Source of the DNA: Epiperipatus broadwayi
Lineage: Eukaryota > Onychophora > Udeonychophora > Euonychophora > Peripatidae
Assembly (NCBI GenBank): GCA_028023455.1
Contig: JAQFVV010012497.1
Span: 1,800,001-1,864,000, forward strand
Reading direction: 5' to 3'
DNA: 64,000 nt
Numbering within the stretch: the stretch's first letter is position 1; every line of letters starts with the position of its first letter. Under the pieces are notes generated by a model. That model searched no databases. It was not told the DNA's origin and saw only the letters and a list, made by a program, of their open reading frames with translations. This document shows, piece by piece, positions 24,561 to 36,999 of this stretch. The position numbers were made by a program, and so were the translations under genes.

Positions 24561-26540
24561 GGATACCCCTTTAATACCGTTTTGCTTTTTCCATTTTTTT
24601 TTTTCATTCTATAATCTCTTTACATTTGTGACTAATTTAATTTTGTTTTACTTTTTTCAAATTTGATTACTATTTTTGCTGTGGGGTCTCCAACTTATTT
24701 TTTCATTATTTCAGTATTACAAATTTTTTTTAGATGATAGTTTCTAAAAATGTTAAGATAAATTATATTGAAGTTGGTGGAAACAATGACAAATTTTTAC
24801 CATTGATAGTTAAGTATTATATTTTAATTGTAGTGCCAGTTGCCTAGAACAAAAACTTACCTTCAGTTAGAATACATAATATATTTATATCCTAATTATT
24901 ATTATTTTTATTCTTATTATATCTCAACTTTTTTAAAAATTATTGTCTATATTTTTGATTCTTAATGTATTATGTTTCATTTAACATATTTAGTAAATTG
25001 TTTTCTTATATTTAATCTCATTGGTCCAAATATATATATTCTTTGTAGTTGTTGAGACCTTTGTCATTTTAGCTTTAATCTTGACCTTTCCCCTCTTCCC
25101 ACAGCTTTTGCATATTTTTTACAATCACAAGTCGTTATTATTTAACTAATCACAATAACACTATTTATTTTCATTCATAATTCAATATTTTTTTCCCCAT
25201 TTTTACGTTTTTTACTTGCAAATCTTGGAAAAATATATTATTTTTTTTAAGAATAATTAAAAAAAAAGAGCACATTTCATCTGTTTGTTCTTTCATAAGC
25301 CTTTTTTTTTCTATAAAAATGAGTGTTATTTTGTTTCCTATAATATTGTATTTATTTATATTGTGATACCCCCCCCCCCCATTTTTTTTCCTCCAAAGAA
25401 ATTGTTAGTAGTAAATTATTAAGTCCAAAGTTTCATTTATAATTCTATTTCTTTCTTAGTTTATTTGTTTTTTTTAAATTTTTTTTTGTAATCTTTATCA
25501 TTCTTTTTTACTATTTTACAATTTATTAATATATTTTTTCAATATACAATGTGTAAAGTACCTAATCTTTACAATGACTTAATGAGATTAGTAAGCCTCA
25601 TCATAAAGAAAAATTCACATATATATTTGAGTACAGGTAGATATGGAATTTATAATATCGTATGACATATCATGATGACCAAATTTTTTTTACTTCTCAA
25701 TCTCTGTAAATATATAAATTATTTGACATCATTGCCTACGATTTTTTTCTTAACAGTTTTCAAAAATTATTTGTATTAAAAAAATCTGGTGACCAACATC
25801 GTTTTTCTGAAGAATTACAGCTATTATAGAAAGAATTGACATAGACATGGTATATTGTTCATGGCAAAAATTATTAATACATGGATTGTTAGTTTTTAGG
25901 TCAATATTACTAATTATGTTGAATGTTTGTAAATTTATTTCCTAATATATAAAAACTTTGAAGTTTTTTCTTTATAAATTTGTTTAAGAATTGTTAGAAT
26001 AATTTGTGTGCACACTGTCTTACTTTCTGCTTTAAATTTTTATTTTATTTTGTTTATCTAAATTATGTCAATTTTTGGCAATAATATCTTCAAAAAATCC
26101 AATTATTATGATGGCTAGGTTGAACTCTGGATAGGAATATTCTGCACATCTTTTAGTGGATATTGTTAAGATGTTGTCATGCATTATTTTGTTAGAAAAT
26201 AGCTTTTGAATTTCCACTTAGAAAATATAGCAAATAGTGATATTCAATATAAGCTTATCAATAAATGATTACAGTATTATTTATGGATAACAGAATCACT
26301 TAATAATAATGCTGAACATAAAACCTGACATTCCTATCATTTTTTCCCTGTATGCTTGATTGTACTTTGCAATCAGAGAGAATTTATGAACTCACATTTG
26401 CTTTTACCAGTCTTCAATTTATTAATTAACTCGTTAGTAATTTATGTTTTTCAGCTCTTATGACTCTACCATTGCTTGATGTTGAATTCACCTATTTGGC
26501 CTAAATTAGTGAGAATACTAATTCCTTTGAAAATTCAGAT
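24560..26540. other. AT-rich intron sequence, nothing recognised
   Basis: T-rich; a C12 run near 25,370. No coding potential or repeat structure identified. Confidence 0.6.
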
Positions 26541-28425
26541 TTGAATGAAATTAGCTGGTAGAAAAAAGCAGCAATTGACCAATAAAATTTTCTACTGACA
26601 CTAGAGAATTTATGAAGAAAAGAATGAATATGAAGATATATAAAAATGATGCATCAAGAAGGATCGAATATCTCAAATTTTATAAAATGATGTGAAGAAG
26701 AATTGATAATGATATAAGACAGTATATAGCAAGGAAAGCTGTAAAAAAGAATAAAAGTCTCAAGAGTAAAACAATATTTTGTTATTGGTAGGGAATTTAT
26801 ATTTGCAATAAGAAAAAAAAGATGGAACTATTATTAAAAGGAGAGATGTCATCATGAAATAGGTAGAAGAGTTCTATCAAGAATTATATAGTAATAAAGA
26901 ACAAGTACCTCCATTTCTATTATATTTTCTGAATTGCCCAGGATTTTAAATAAAGAAATGAAATATACAATTAAATTATGAAGAAAGGAAAAGCTCCAGG
27001 TAATGATGGAATTATAATCGATATATTAAAAGAAGCAGATGAAGAAATAGAAAATTTTTTTGGCAAAGTTATATACCAAATGTCTAAATGATAAAGATGT
27101 AACAGATGATTGGAAGAATGCAGTATTAATATTAATATTAAAAAAGGTGATAAAGAAGATATTAGAAATTACAGACCTATCAGACTTCTATCAGTTTTAT
27201 ACAATTTTTTTACCAAGATAATACAACTTAACTACAGAGAATATTAGATTTCAACCTACCAAAGAACAAGCTGGATTAAAAGTTGTTATAGTAGATCAAA
27301 TCCAAGTATTGAAAGAAGTTATAGAAAGGACCAATGAATATGAGTTACCATTACACTTTGGATTTGTAGATTATGAAAAGGCATTTGGTTCTATAAACAT
27401 TTCTTCAGTAATTAAATTATTGGATCATCAAGGTATAGACCCATGTTATTGTCATATTCTGAAGAATATTTATAAAAAAATAAACAGCAACAATTCGATA
27501 ACATAATGATACTAGGAAAGTTAACATTGAGAAGGATGTAAGACAGACTGACTCCATATCTCCAAAACTTTTTACAGCAGTGGTGGAAGAAGTATTTTGT
27601 GAATTAAAATGGGAAGCTAAAGGAGTAAAAGTAAATAGAGATTATTTAAGTCACTTAGATTTTGCAGATGATGTAGTTGAATTTTGCAAATAATGGCTCA
27701 GAACTTCAGAAAATATTGCAAGAGTTATCAGATGAAAATAAAAAGGTAAGACTAAAGGTAAATATTGAAAAAACTGAAGTAATGTTCAATGGATTTTTAA
27801 AATAAAGACTGATTATGATGAGTTAGAAAAAGTTAACAACTACAAATACCTTGGTCAGATTATTACTACAAATGAAAACATAATAGGTGAAATTAATCAT
27901 AGAATTAAACTCGATTGGAGTGCTTTTGATAGAAATAACTTAATATTAAAAGAAATCATGCCTATGTCTTTGAAAAAGAAGGTTTTTAATAAATGTGTTT
28001 TAACAGTTCTTACTTATGGATATGAGACTTGGACACTTGATAGAAGAATTATACAAAGAATTCAGACCACTTGAGGAAGTATGGAGAGATGCATTTTAGG
28101 AGTAATAAGAAGAGATCGAAAACGCAATACATGGGTAAGAGAACAAACGTATTACTGATATTGTTGAAAGAATTAGAAGACTGAAGTGGAATTGGGCTGG
28201 ACATATTTCTAGAATAGATGATAATAGGTGGACAATTGAAATTTTAAACTGAATTCCAAGACACAATAAAAGACTCAAAAAGAGACACATGTGAGATGGA
28301 TGGATGAAATAAGAAAGTATGCAGAGTTGATGTGGAGAAAATAGGCTAGAGATCAGAGAAGATGGATTGAACTTTGAGAGACCTTCATCCTGCAGTGGAT
28401 TGATAATGGTTGATGATGATGATCT
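26541..28425 (+). pseudogene. RTE-type LINE reverse transcriptase, degenerate, with 3' end
   Basis: Broken RT of an RTE/BovB-like LINE. In order: a linker with VEEFYQELYSNKE (about 26,865); KGKAPGNDGI (about 26,985, the KAPG.DG block); DWKNAVLILILKKGD and NYRPIRLLS (about 27,110-27,195); EQAGLK (about 27,265); then 27,309-27,506, with LHFGFVDYEKAFGSI and GIDPCYCHILKNIYKK. Next come SPKLFTAVVEEVFCEL (about 27,560), HLDFADDVVEF (about 27,655, the FADD catalytic box), YKYLGQIITTNE, YGYETWTLDRRI and RWMDEIRKYAEL near the C-terminus. Multiple stops and frameshifts. It ends in GATGATGATGATC at about 28,410-28,425, as RTE elements typically end in a short simple repeat. The endonuclease part is absent, so the copy is 5'-truncated. 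Confidence 0.88.
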
Positions 28426-29560
28426 TATTGCAATCAGTTTTGCTAACTTTAGCCTAACCAAGTATTTATACATCCTGGATTTATGGGTTTTGCTTTAATG
28501 AATGAAGCTATACATATATATAAATTTAATAACATTCTTTTTTAAAACACGTTCAATTATTTTATGATTGTTGATGAGATCTTCTAGTCATATTAGATGT
28601 CTTCCTTAAAATGTTTTATCTTTTATAATATTTGCACCTTGTATACAATTAACTGTCTTATCTCTCATGTCATAGCTGATTACTGAAGTAATTTTTCTAT
28701 TGAGTAGTGACAAATACTAAATTTGCCAAGGTATCCCTTTCTATTTTGTTTCATTCTATCTGCTTTAGCAGCAGCCAGCTTATCTAAATGAATATATTTT
28801 TTCATTTCAGTTATTTTATTTAATTTTAATTTGCTATAAGTTAGTTTGAATTGAATTATTACTAGCAAATCTTGAGATTTTTCTCAAAAGTTCACAAGCA
28901 ATGAGTATGGATTTGGCAAAAAAAGTAAGGTGCCATAGCTAAATCAATCTTTATCAATCATGTGTTGACAAATCTTATTATCATATACTGAAAACTACAC
29001 TGAGTTTCATCTCTTAGGATACAATTTTTTATAAGCAGGAACTCTACTGTAATTTTTAAAAATTCATATTAGCATACTTGTAATTGTTTCTCCTCCTTCT
29101 ATTTGTTTTATTTATTTTTACTTGATGTTTGGTGATAGTTAGCCACAATCACAAATTATTTTAAACTGCTTGGAAGAAATGATTATGAACTACTATGTTA
29201 AACTACTGTTTATGATGCAATTAGATTAAAAACATTTTCACATCTAGGTTTATTACTATATTGAAAAGGAAAATCTGAAATGCAGTAATGTCACCATTGG
29301 AACTTAAGAGTACCAGCATAAAATTAAGAAAATTTAATATGTGAAGATAGAAATGGTTCATTTATTCATTAAAATATTGTAAGATAGCAAATTAAAGTGT
29401 TATGATCAGAAATTTCTGACTGTTTGGATACAATCTTGTGAATGATCAACTAATATGAGATAGAGTGAATAACTGAAAGAATCTTGAAAGTCTGTGTTCA
29501 AATCCCCTATATTATGTCTAAACTCCAAGTATATTAATTACACTTGTATTTAAATAATAT
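28426..29560. other. Unassigned AT-rich sequence
   Basis: No convincing element. A 62-codon minus-strand frame (28,868-28,680) contains LDKLAAAKADRMKQNRKGYL, which I do not recognise. Confidence 0.5.
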
Positions 29561-29569
29561 TTACTTTCT

Positions 29570-30720
29570 TTTTAAAGTCATGATACTCAAACAACAACAG
29601 GAAAAAAATGAAAAATGTTATGATCAAATTTAATACAAGGAAGATTTATTCTTAGTGATTGGTGACTTGAACGTCAAAGTTTGAAACGGCTGGAACTATT
29701 ATTGTGTAATATGGATTTAAGACAAGAAATAAAATTGGATGATAGTAAAAAAGAGTTTGTTGGTTCAGTGATCTTTTTATTATTAATACCACATTTCAAA
29801 GAACTGGCTATACAAATATGTAGGCAGTGTTTGAATGAACTTTACAATAACACAAATGGATTACATTTTTAGAATCTGTCAATAAAGATTTCAGTTTTAA
29901 TAGTAAAAATGTATCCAGGAGTCATGTAATAATAAACATTTAATGAAATTATCCATGTGTAAACTTCAAATAAAATTGGAAAAGAATCGCAAGCTTATCA
30001 ATATTATGAATGTAGTCTAAAAAACATACCTATTGCTTTTAGAAATAATAACAGAAAATGAAATTTGGGATGTAATTGATAATGAACCAGGTGAAATTGG
30101 AAATGGAAGTGAAAGAAACAATATGAGAACAGTTTGATTAAGATGAAATACCCAGAAATGTTAAAATGAATATCAGAAGATATAGCAGTAATTAGAAAAG
30201 AAAAAAAGAGAAAAATAAAAATTTGAAATGAGAAAACTCTTTTGAGGAATTAAATAAGAAAATTCAAAATTTCACCCAGGAACAAGAAACAGTTTGAAAA
30301 AACTAGAATAGACTTTCAAACTCAAGTAAGTTGGTGAAAAGTCCAATATACAGATTGTAACTTAAGTACTAAAAATCAAATAGAAATGGAAGGAATATAT
30401 AGAAGAACTATATCTCAAATTTATCATCCATGAAATCAGCTCTATAGATGAACTCTCAATAATTGAAGATGAATTTCAAAACTTATCATTGAAGAAGCAT
30501 TTGATTTAATAAAGTTGACAGTTTTCATTATACTAGTGAGAACCTTTTTCAGATATTCATCTAAATTTTATGCAATCAAATACTAATGGTGGTTCAGATA
30601 AATTTCAATTTTTTAAAAAAATTCTGAGTATGGAGCTTCAGATTTTTGGTGAAAGAATTTCCTCTTTGAGCTGATTATTATTAAAAAAACCTCTCTCAAA
30701 GACCATTGCAAGGGAAAATG
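29570..30720 (+). pseudogene. RTE-type LINE endonuclease and linker remnant
   Basis: Plus-strand remains of another LINE copy. LVIGDLNVKV at about 29,655 matches the VMGDFNAKVG block of RTE endonucleases. QMDYIFRI at about 29,855 matches the (E)IDYI segment, and LEKNRKL at about 29,980 the stretch before the linker. Further on, WKEYIEELYLKF at about 30,390 resembles the W.EY..ELY block preceding the RT. Stops are frequent. RT proper is missing. From 30,720 to 33,400 I see nothing identifiable. Confidence 0.6.
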
Positions 30721-33399
30721 CTTCCCATGTAAGTGAGCAACCTGTTATTTTTTCATATTGCCAACTATTTCATGCTTTTACACTGATGAATTACTCAAAT
30801 AATATACATTCTGATTCATCATGACAGGCATAGAGATAAAATTCATCAATATTATATGAGATTATCAACTTTTATAATTAGCTTAGAAATCTCATAAGAC
30901 ATAAGTAAACATTCTTCTAGTTTGGCTACTTATTTTCTTGATTCATTGTTTTCTTATTCTGAAATTATCACACAATTTTTTAAAGTATTTTAATGGGTCA
31001 TTTTTGTTCTTATATATTCTCTCCTAATGGTTATGAATTTATATGGTTGCATTTTTTCATTTGAAATTACAGTCATAAATCTATGATGTGTTGGTTTCAT
31101 TATATTATGGTAAAATAGACATAGTATAGGCCAAATATTCAATGGAATTTTGTCAATATCCCCCCACAGCAACCATAAAAAATTTAAAAGAAGGAAAAAA
31201 AAAAAAAAACTATGATTACTGATCCACTTAAATAGTTACTAACATAGCAATAAAATTATTTTAGTCTTTATAGTTTTATCTATTATACTAAGAAATAATA
31301 AATATAACGAGATTGGTTATTCTATAAAATATATATAGTTGCATTTTTTTAATGTTAAACATTTAATAAGTGATGATTTTACATATAGTTTGTTAGGGAT
31401 AATTTTTTTGGCTCTTTAGAAGTCATATAACCTATTTAGTTAATTAATTAAAATAGTTTGTGCATTACTATATTAATTATATTTTATGTAGGTAATGCAA
31501 ATATTTTTTGAAAGAAAAAGTGAGAATAAAACATCAATATCCTACCTCAAAGGAATTAGAAAAGAAAAATATGGGGATGAAAGTATGGCAACTAGTGATT
31601 CAAATGTTACTAACATTTTTTGAAGAAGCCTCATTTTAAATAGAGTCAGAAAAGTCAGCAAATTATTTCTCTGTTTTTCTTACATTTCATTTTTAGTAGA
31701 TTTATAGATAGTATACTATAATAAATACAACCACAGTTATTTTCAATATTTATGGCATTGAAAGGTCAGTGTTGTGATATGATAATTGTAGGCTTAGCTA
31801 TTATGCTTCTAGAAAAACTGTGGTTCATTTGCTATTAATTATATTAGATGTTTGCAACTTGTCCTTCAATGAATAATATGTCATTAGTGATGTACAATAA
31901 TAATTAAAATTCCTAATGTCAAGTTGTTAATAATCCTTAATGTTATTGCTGAATATAAATATCAATATTAAATCACTTCACAAATGTACTTAATTACAAG
32001 CAATTTCTTTATTCATTTTCTTCTTTAAACTAACAATTTGGATTGTTCAGTAGTCTTCTCTGGCCCCTTTTGTAAAAGATATCAAAATATGTTAAAGAAA
32101 AAATTGGATTATTTTATAATGTTATCTCATTCCATCCATGCTAGAGTTTGAATGTACAAGTATGTACATTTTTTCAGATAACAAACAAGTTTAGTTTTTT
32201 TTTTTTTAAGACAATTGACTCAAATCACCAGACCCATTAGCCGTTAGTTATTATTTGAAAAATGTATATCTAGTTATTTTTATCTAGACAATAAAAACCA
32301 AGAAGAAATATCCTAAATTTATCTGGCTTTGATTTTTAAAATTGATCTGGGAAGGAAGAAGTAAAGAATTTCTAATCAAAAAATGATTAGTTTTAATCAG
32401 GATTAGGCAAAAAATGAGATGTTTATTAAATTATTCTCATGAATATTATATTTCTTATGATCCTATAAACAATTCTTTAAAGATTCTCTTATTAATTGGG
32501 CTTTAATATGTTAATTAGGTGAATAATGTCTTTTTTATTGATATTCTTTGGAATACTGATAAAAAAATCTTTGTATTGAAGCCAGCTGTTTAAAGTCTTC
32601 TTACTTTTAGCATATGTTTTTAAATTCTTCATGGTTCTTATTTATTAAATATAATTTTTGTTTTACTTTAAGAGCAGCTTAGTTAAAATAGTTTGATAAT
32701 TCATTTCTTCAAAATAATGATTTTTTTTTTTTTCTATTCCCTAATTTAAATCTTATTTCTCTTTTTTGTATAGCATATTTCAAATTACCTGGTAAAATAT
32801 GTTGACGTGTTTGAGTATTATATTCTAGTTTAAATTTTTTTTTAACTCTCTTTCTCATATTGTAACTTAGAATATAAAAAAAATATGTAATCAATACCTT
32901 GGTCTATGTTTTATATATATATTATAAAAATACTTCATGTATGTGAATAATTAATATTTAATCAGTAACTCAGTTTTATTGTATTATTTTTTTATACAAC
33001 TTAGCATGTTTTCAATATATATATATATTATAGTAGTGAATGATAAAATAATCTGACATTTTTGAATGTATTATTTAATTTTTAGCTTATGCTGTTGGTG
33101 ATGGTTTTTTGAATTCATGATGAAATCTCTTTTAATTTTTAACTACCATCAAATTCTTTGCATTTTATTTTCACTTTACTGTAATTGAATACATGATTTT
33201 TTTTACTATTTCTTAGTTTAAGAATACAGACTTATAGGAAGGGTTGTCTAGCTCTTTTGTGTTTATTTGTGCAAATTTGTATTCATTAGAAAGGAGAATA
33301 TATATTTTGGATATAATAATAGTGATTTATAAATGAAATATTATGTGTAAACATATTAAAATAATTTAATTACATTTTAAAAATAAATAAATAAATAAA

Positions 33400-33760
33400 T
33401 AAATAGAATGCCATTAATCTGGATATCTACTATTTAAATGCTTCTATTATCCAAACAGAATTTCAAAGCTGATCTTTAATCTATCACAATAAGTAAAGTA
33501 TATAGAAAGAATTCATATGTAAACCAAGATATAGATAGTAAAATTAATGTTTATATACTTTTTTTTTTTTAAATGTCATAGCATCGGCTGGGCACGAACC
33601 CGCAATCCGGGCAACTGCCTGCAAGTGCAAGGCAGTCGCGCTGACCTCTCGACCATCAATGCAAGACATGTTTATATACTTTTTACCAGAATTTGGATTA
33701 ATAAAGAAGAGTTAAAAGATCTTATTAATAATTTTTATTAGTCATTCATTAGACTAGAGA
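33400..33760. mobile_element. Possible Tigger/pogo-type MITE relic, copy 2, holding a SINE
   Basis: 33,408-33,500 (TAGAATGCCATTAATCTGGA, GCTTCTATTATCCAAACAGA, TTTCAAAGCTGATCTTTAAT) is homologous to 24,250-24,330. It is preceded by an (AAAT)n microsatellite (33,379-33,404). The SINE at 33,563-33,667 is inserted downstream, giving a relative age order. Confidence 0.4.
33563..33667 (-). mobile_element. tRNA-derived SINE, minus strand, with target duplication
   Basis: Second copy of the SINE at 13,184. On the minus strand it has box A TGGTCGAGAGG (complement of 33,645-33,655) and box B GGTTCGTGCCC (complement of 33,590-33,600), an anticodon-like hairpin ACTGCC...GGCAGT, and the shared ends TGTCTTGC and GATGCTATGACAT. 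An A tail is seen as T's at 33,561-33,570. It is flanked by ATGTTTATATACTTTT at 33,547-33,562 and 33,668-33,683, a 16-bp target duplication typical of LINE-driven integration. Confidence 0.88.
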
Positions 33761-34103
33761 TTATCCATTTAATGAATAATATTTCTGTAGTGCAATTCTA
33801 CACCACTCTCATGCAAACTATGGACTGGTTTCTAACCACTTTTAACATCATATGGAGGGGTGTAATAAACATATTACCAAAGACATGCAAAAAAGATGTA
33901 TGATTCCCAAGATGAACATTTTGTGCTGAACTAGTAATCATCAATACTGCCCTTATAACTTTAACACAAAACACTTGATGGAAGTGGATAGAAACTAATC
34001 TCTGTTTTGCATGAGAGTGATGCAGAGAAAATTCTAGTAGAGAAATATTATTCATTAAGTGGATAATCTCTAATCTAATGGATGACTATTAAAAATTATT
34101 AAC
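33724..34103. mobile_element. Inverted repeat E, relative of family D, with decayed hammerhead remnants
   Basis: Palindromic element: TTAATAATTTTTATTAGTCA at 33,724 returns as its reverse complement ending at 34,103. Arms include AGATTATCCATTTAATGAAT, AATATTTCTGTAGTGCAATT and CACTCTCATGCAAA with modest divergence. Each arm holds a hammerhead-like 3' half: GAAACCAGTC on the minus strand (left) and GAAACTAATC on the plus strand (right), with a decayed TGATG upstream, so ribozyme sense again diverges. The centre (about 33,895-33,955) contains a minus-strand piece of the family D unit with GATTACTAGTTCAGCAC. Confidence 0.6.
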
Positions 34104-36504
34104 ATACTTCCATGAATGTGCATCTTAGGGATCATTCATCATTTTTGCATGTCTTTTGTCATAGGGTTAGTGAAATTTACACTACAGAATTATTACTCAT
34201 TAAAGCATATTTTGATTAATGATATTTTATCTCTAGTAAAGAGAAACAATATATATGTTATTTGTTTTCCACATTCACAAAAATATTAAAATGTTTGCAT
34301 TAAGAATTTAAATTTAGTATTTATAGTGCTCAAATTTAAACAGGCTTCTAAAGCATAGAAAGAACAAATTGAACAGCTAATGTGCTAAATGGCTTGGTCT
34401 GACTGCTCATATTTATAGTATAGGGGAACAAAAATAAATTTAAAACTAAGAATAAATCAATACATCGATCAATATAAGTAGCTGGGGATACTCCTGCACA
34501 TAACTTAGTTTTTTTAAATTGTGAAAAGAAGTCTTGGTAAAGTAATAAATCAATAAGCCAATAATCTATAATTTAGCATGTATTGTAATTTGATTGTATG
34601 AAAGAATGGGTCATAATCATCAAGTAGGTTATATATTAGCTGTAACTATGATATATAACTATTGAAAGCATGCTAGGTTATAATAAAATTATACAATAGA
34701 AGCTTCATCATGGAATGAATAGTAATTACACACATACATATATGATGGTTGTTTTATTGATGGGATATGGCTGAGAATAGAATATTCAAGAGAGTAATGT
34801 TTAAATAAGGTGATGAAGTTTTTCAGGAAGAAAAGTTTGCACACTCATTTTTAATGTCTTTTAAATTCACCTATTGCATATGATATATTTGGAGGTATTT
34901 GTGGTTCAATATTAACAGGTAATTATTGCACAATTCATTAAATTTTTTATTTTGTGTCATTTTAGCTTTTATTTTTTTCAGAAGTTAGAATCGCCATGCG
35001 CATTTATGTGTGAATTCTAATTAAATTGTAATTAAAATAGAAGTTTTGTTTTAAATTAATCCTGTTTTAGAACTAATTTTTAAATTATATCTGCAACATT
35101 TTTTTTTTCTATTATAGATAAAAAAAATTGCAAATTTTTCACATGGCTGATTCATATTTTTAATTAAAAAAAAAAAAAACTATAGAAGAATTTTTAAAAA
35201 TAACGTTTGTAAGTAATATGGACTGAAAAAAAAAAAAAAACGTTTTTATGTTTATCATTTTAATTATTCAGTTACTACATGAATTTTGTAGCAATTTATT
35301 CACATTTTGTTCATTAATATTAAAACATTCAATCTATTTTTTTTTACAGTACTATATACAGTATTAGAATTTTGTTTTCACACATATTACATACATGCAT
35401 ATTTACACAATTATGCGTATATGCACATTTACATATATATATACATTGATATGCTTTTGTCTGGTCTAAACAGTTTATGATTTTTTAAATATTAGATGTA
35501 AGTTTTTGGAATATTCTTGAAAGCAAGATTTTTAATCAAAAATGATTATTGTTAATTATAGAGTAGAGGAAGAATGAGGTAACTAATGAGTTATTTTTTG
35601 AGTACAGTATTGCATTTGTTGAAGTTCTATCAATTGTTTTTTAAAGACTGTTGTTAATGAGGCATATATATATTATTTAGATGACTAAAAGTATCAAAAG
35701 TTAATTGTTTGCAGAATATTTACTTTCATTACTGTTCACTAGTCAAAAAACAACAACTAGTAATAGTGCTAGTAATGTACTGACAAAAATTATTAAAATT
35801 ATTTTTAAAGAAAATTCTGCTCTGACTACTTTTGACACTTTTATTCTTATTGATTATAATTTATGTATTCATTTTACAAAACTTAAATTTTAGTTAAATT
35901 TTTTTATCAAAAAATGAAGCAAAAAAAAAAAAAATTGATGCATGATTTTACATTTTTTATTTTTAGTTGAAACTATTGTTTTTTTCTGTCAGATCTGCTT
36001 AATTTATTGCATTGTTGTTTTTTTTTTAATGCATTTTGAAAAAAAAAAAATACATAAATGCTTTTTGACTTTAATTATAGATAGCCTATATGAATAATTC
36101 ATTATATATTGTAATGGATAAGTAGTTTCATATGTAACTTTACTAGAAGGTACCACTAGATAATAAATCTAGACTTCTTTCCTATATCAAATTGTAATTT
36201 AATATTTGTTAACTAATATAAAAAAAATATCAGAGAAAGAAGTTAAGTTTACTAGCAAAGCTACACACAAAAATGTTTGGAATCTATGAATTATAACATG
36301 CAACTCTTCTAATTAATAATAACTTTCTTATATTAATATTAATTTATTAGTTAAACAAAAAATGGTCTACTTTTATTTAATTATCATATTGTTAAATGGT
36401 TACTAAATCAGTCATTGATAATCAAAGGAGTGAAATTTTATATTAGTGATGATCATCATAAAATATTAATCAAACTAGCTTATAGTTTTAAATAAGTATA
36501 TTGT
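34104..36504. other. AT-rich intron sequence, nothing recognised
   Basis: 34,120-34,200 has faint similarity to the family D unit (GGATCATTCATCA, TTGCATGTCTTT). The rest is AT-rich with long A and T runs near 35,100-35,240 and 35,920-36,050. Confidence 0.5.
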
Positions 36505-36998
36505 CTATACTGAACTTAATGTAATTTAGAAGGGATTTGAACGCAGTCTTTCAAGCTCCATACAGCTATCCACTACATCAAACACACTCAATACATATTA
36601 CCACATGTAAAAAAATAAATGATCCCCTATTTATGCAGGATCAGAATAATTTAAAGCCAACACGGGTATGACTATAATATTAGCATCGACAAAGGCTTTG
36701 AGTGTTCCATCATCAGATTTTTAATGATATGGATGGCCTAAGAATTGGAGAATCAAGAAGATTGAAGCTTGTCCATTAAAGTTTGAAGATTTTCTATCTT
36801 AATATAAAACTGACTCTGATTATATATATAGGAGATGATGATCTGGACCAACTGATGAGTGCTGGTTCAGCATGAAATACATATGTTGGAGATCATTTAT
36901 CTTTCTTACATGTATGTGATCATGTGTATCAGTTGTGTAAGATGGAGTAGATAGCTGTAGGGTATTTGAAAGTCTGAGTTTAAATTCCTTCTAAAGTT
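36505..36998. mobile_element. Family D element: short left arm joined to inverted right arm
   Basis: The left 120 bp (CTGAACTTAATGTAATTTAG ... CATACAGCTATCCAC) matches the start of family D units in forward orientation. From about 36,630 the sequence is a family D unit in inverted orientation (GTATGACTATAATATTAGCA ... GTGTAAGATGGAGTAGATAGC). A hammerhead motif lies in the right arm on the plus strand, so polarity is again outward. Confidence 0.65.
36836..36896 (+). ncRNA. Hammerhead-like motif, family D, 36.85 kb copy
   Basis: CTGATGA 36,852-36,858; stem II GTGCT (36,859-36,863), loop GGTTC, AGCAT (36,869-36,873); GAAA 36,874-36,877; stem III ATA-CA-TAT. Stem I pairs CCAA with TTGG, then after a 3-nt bulge GATCT with AGATC. 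The architecture is convincing, but position 17 after stem III is G. Hammerheads cut after H (A, C or U), so this copy would be inactive as read unless stem III pairs differently. Confidence 0.6.
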
Positions 36999-36999
36999 T

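Noticed and set aside
28096-28473. 125-codon minus-strand ORF, the longest in the window
   Set aside because: It is the antisense of the RTE reverse transcriptase C-terminal region; peptide is Ser/Leu/Ile-rich with no domain.
28680-28868. Minus-strand 62-codon ORF with a charged segment
   Set aside because: Looks slightly protein-like, but there is no recognisable family, start context or splice structure.
33547-33741. 64-codon plus-strand ORF
   Set aside because: It reads antisense through the SINE; the Arg/Gly-rich peptide is the translated complement of the tRNA-like head.
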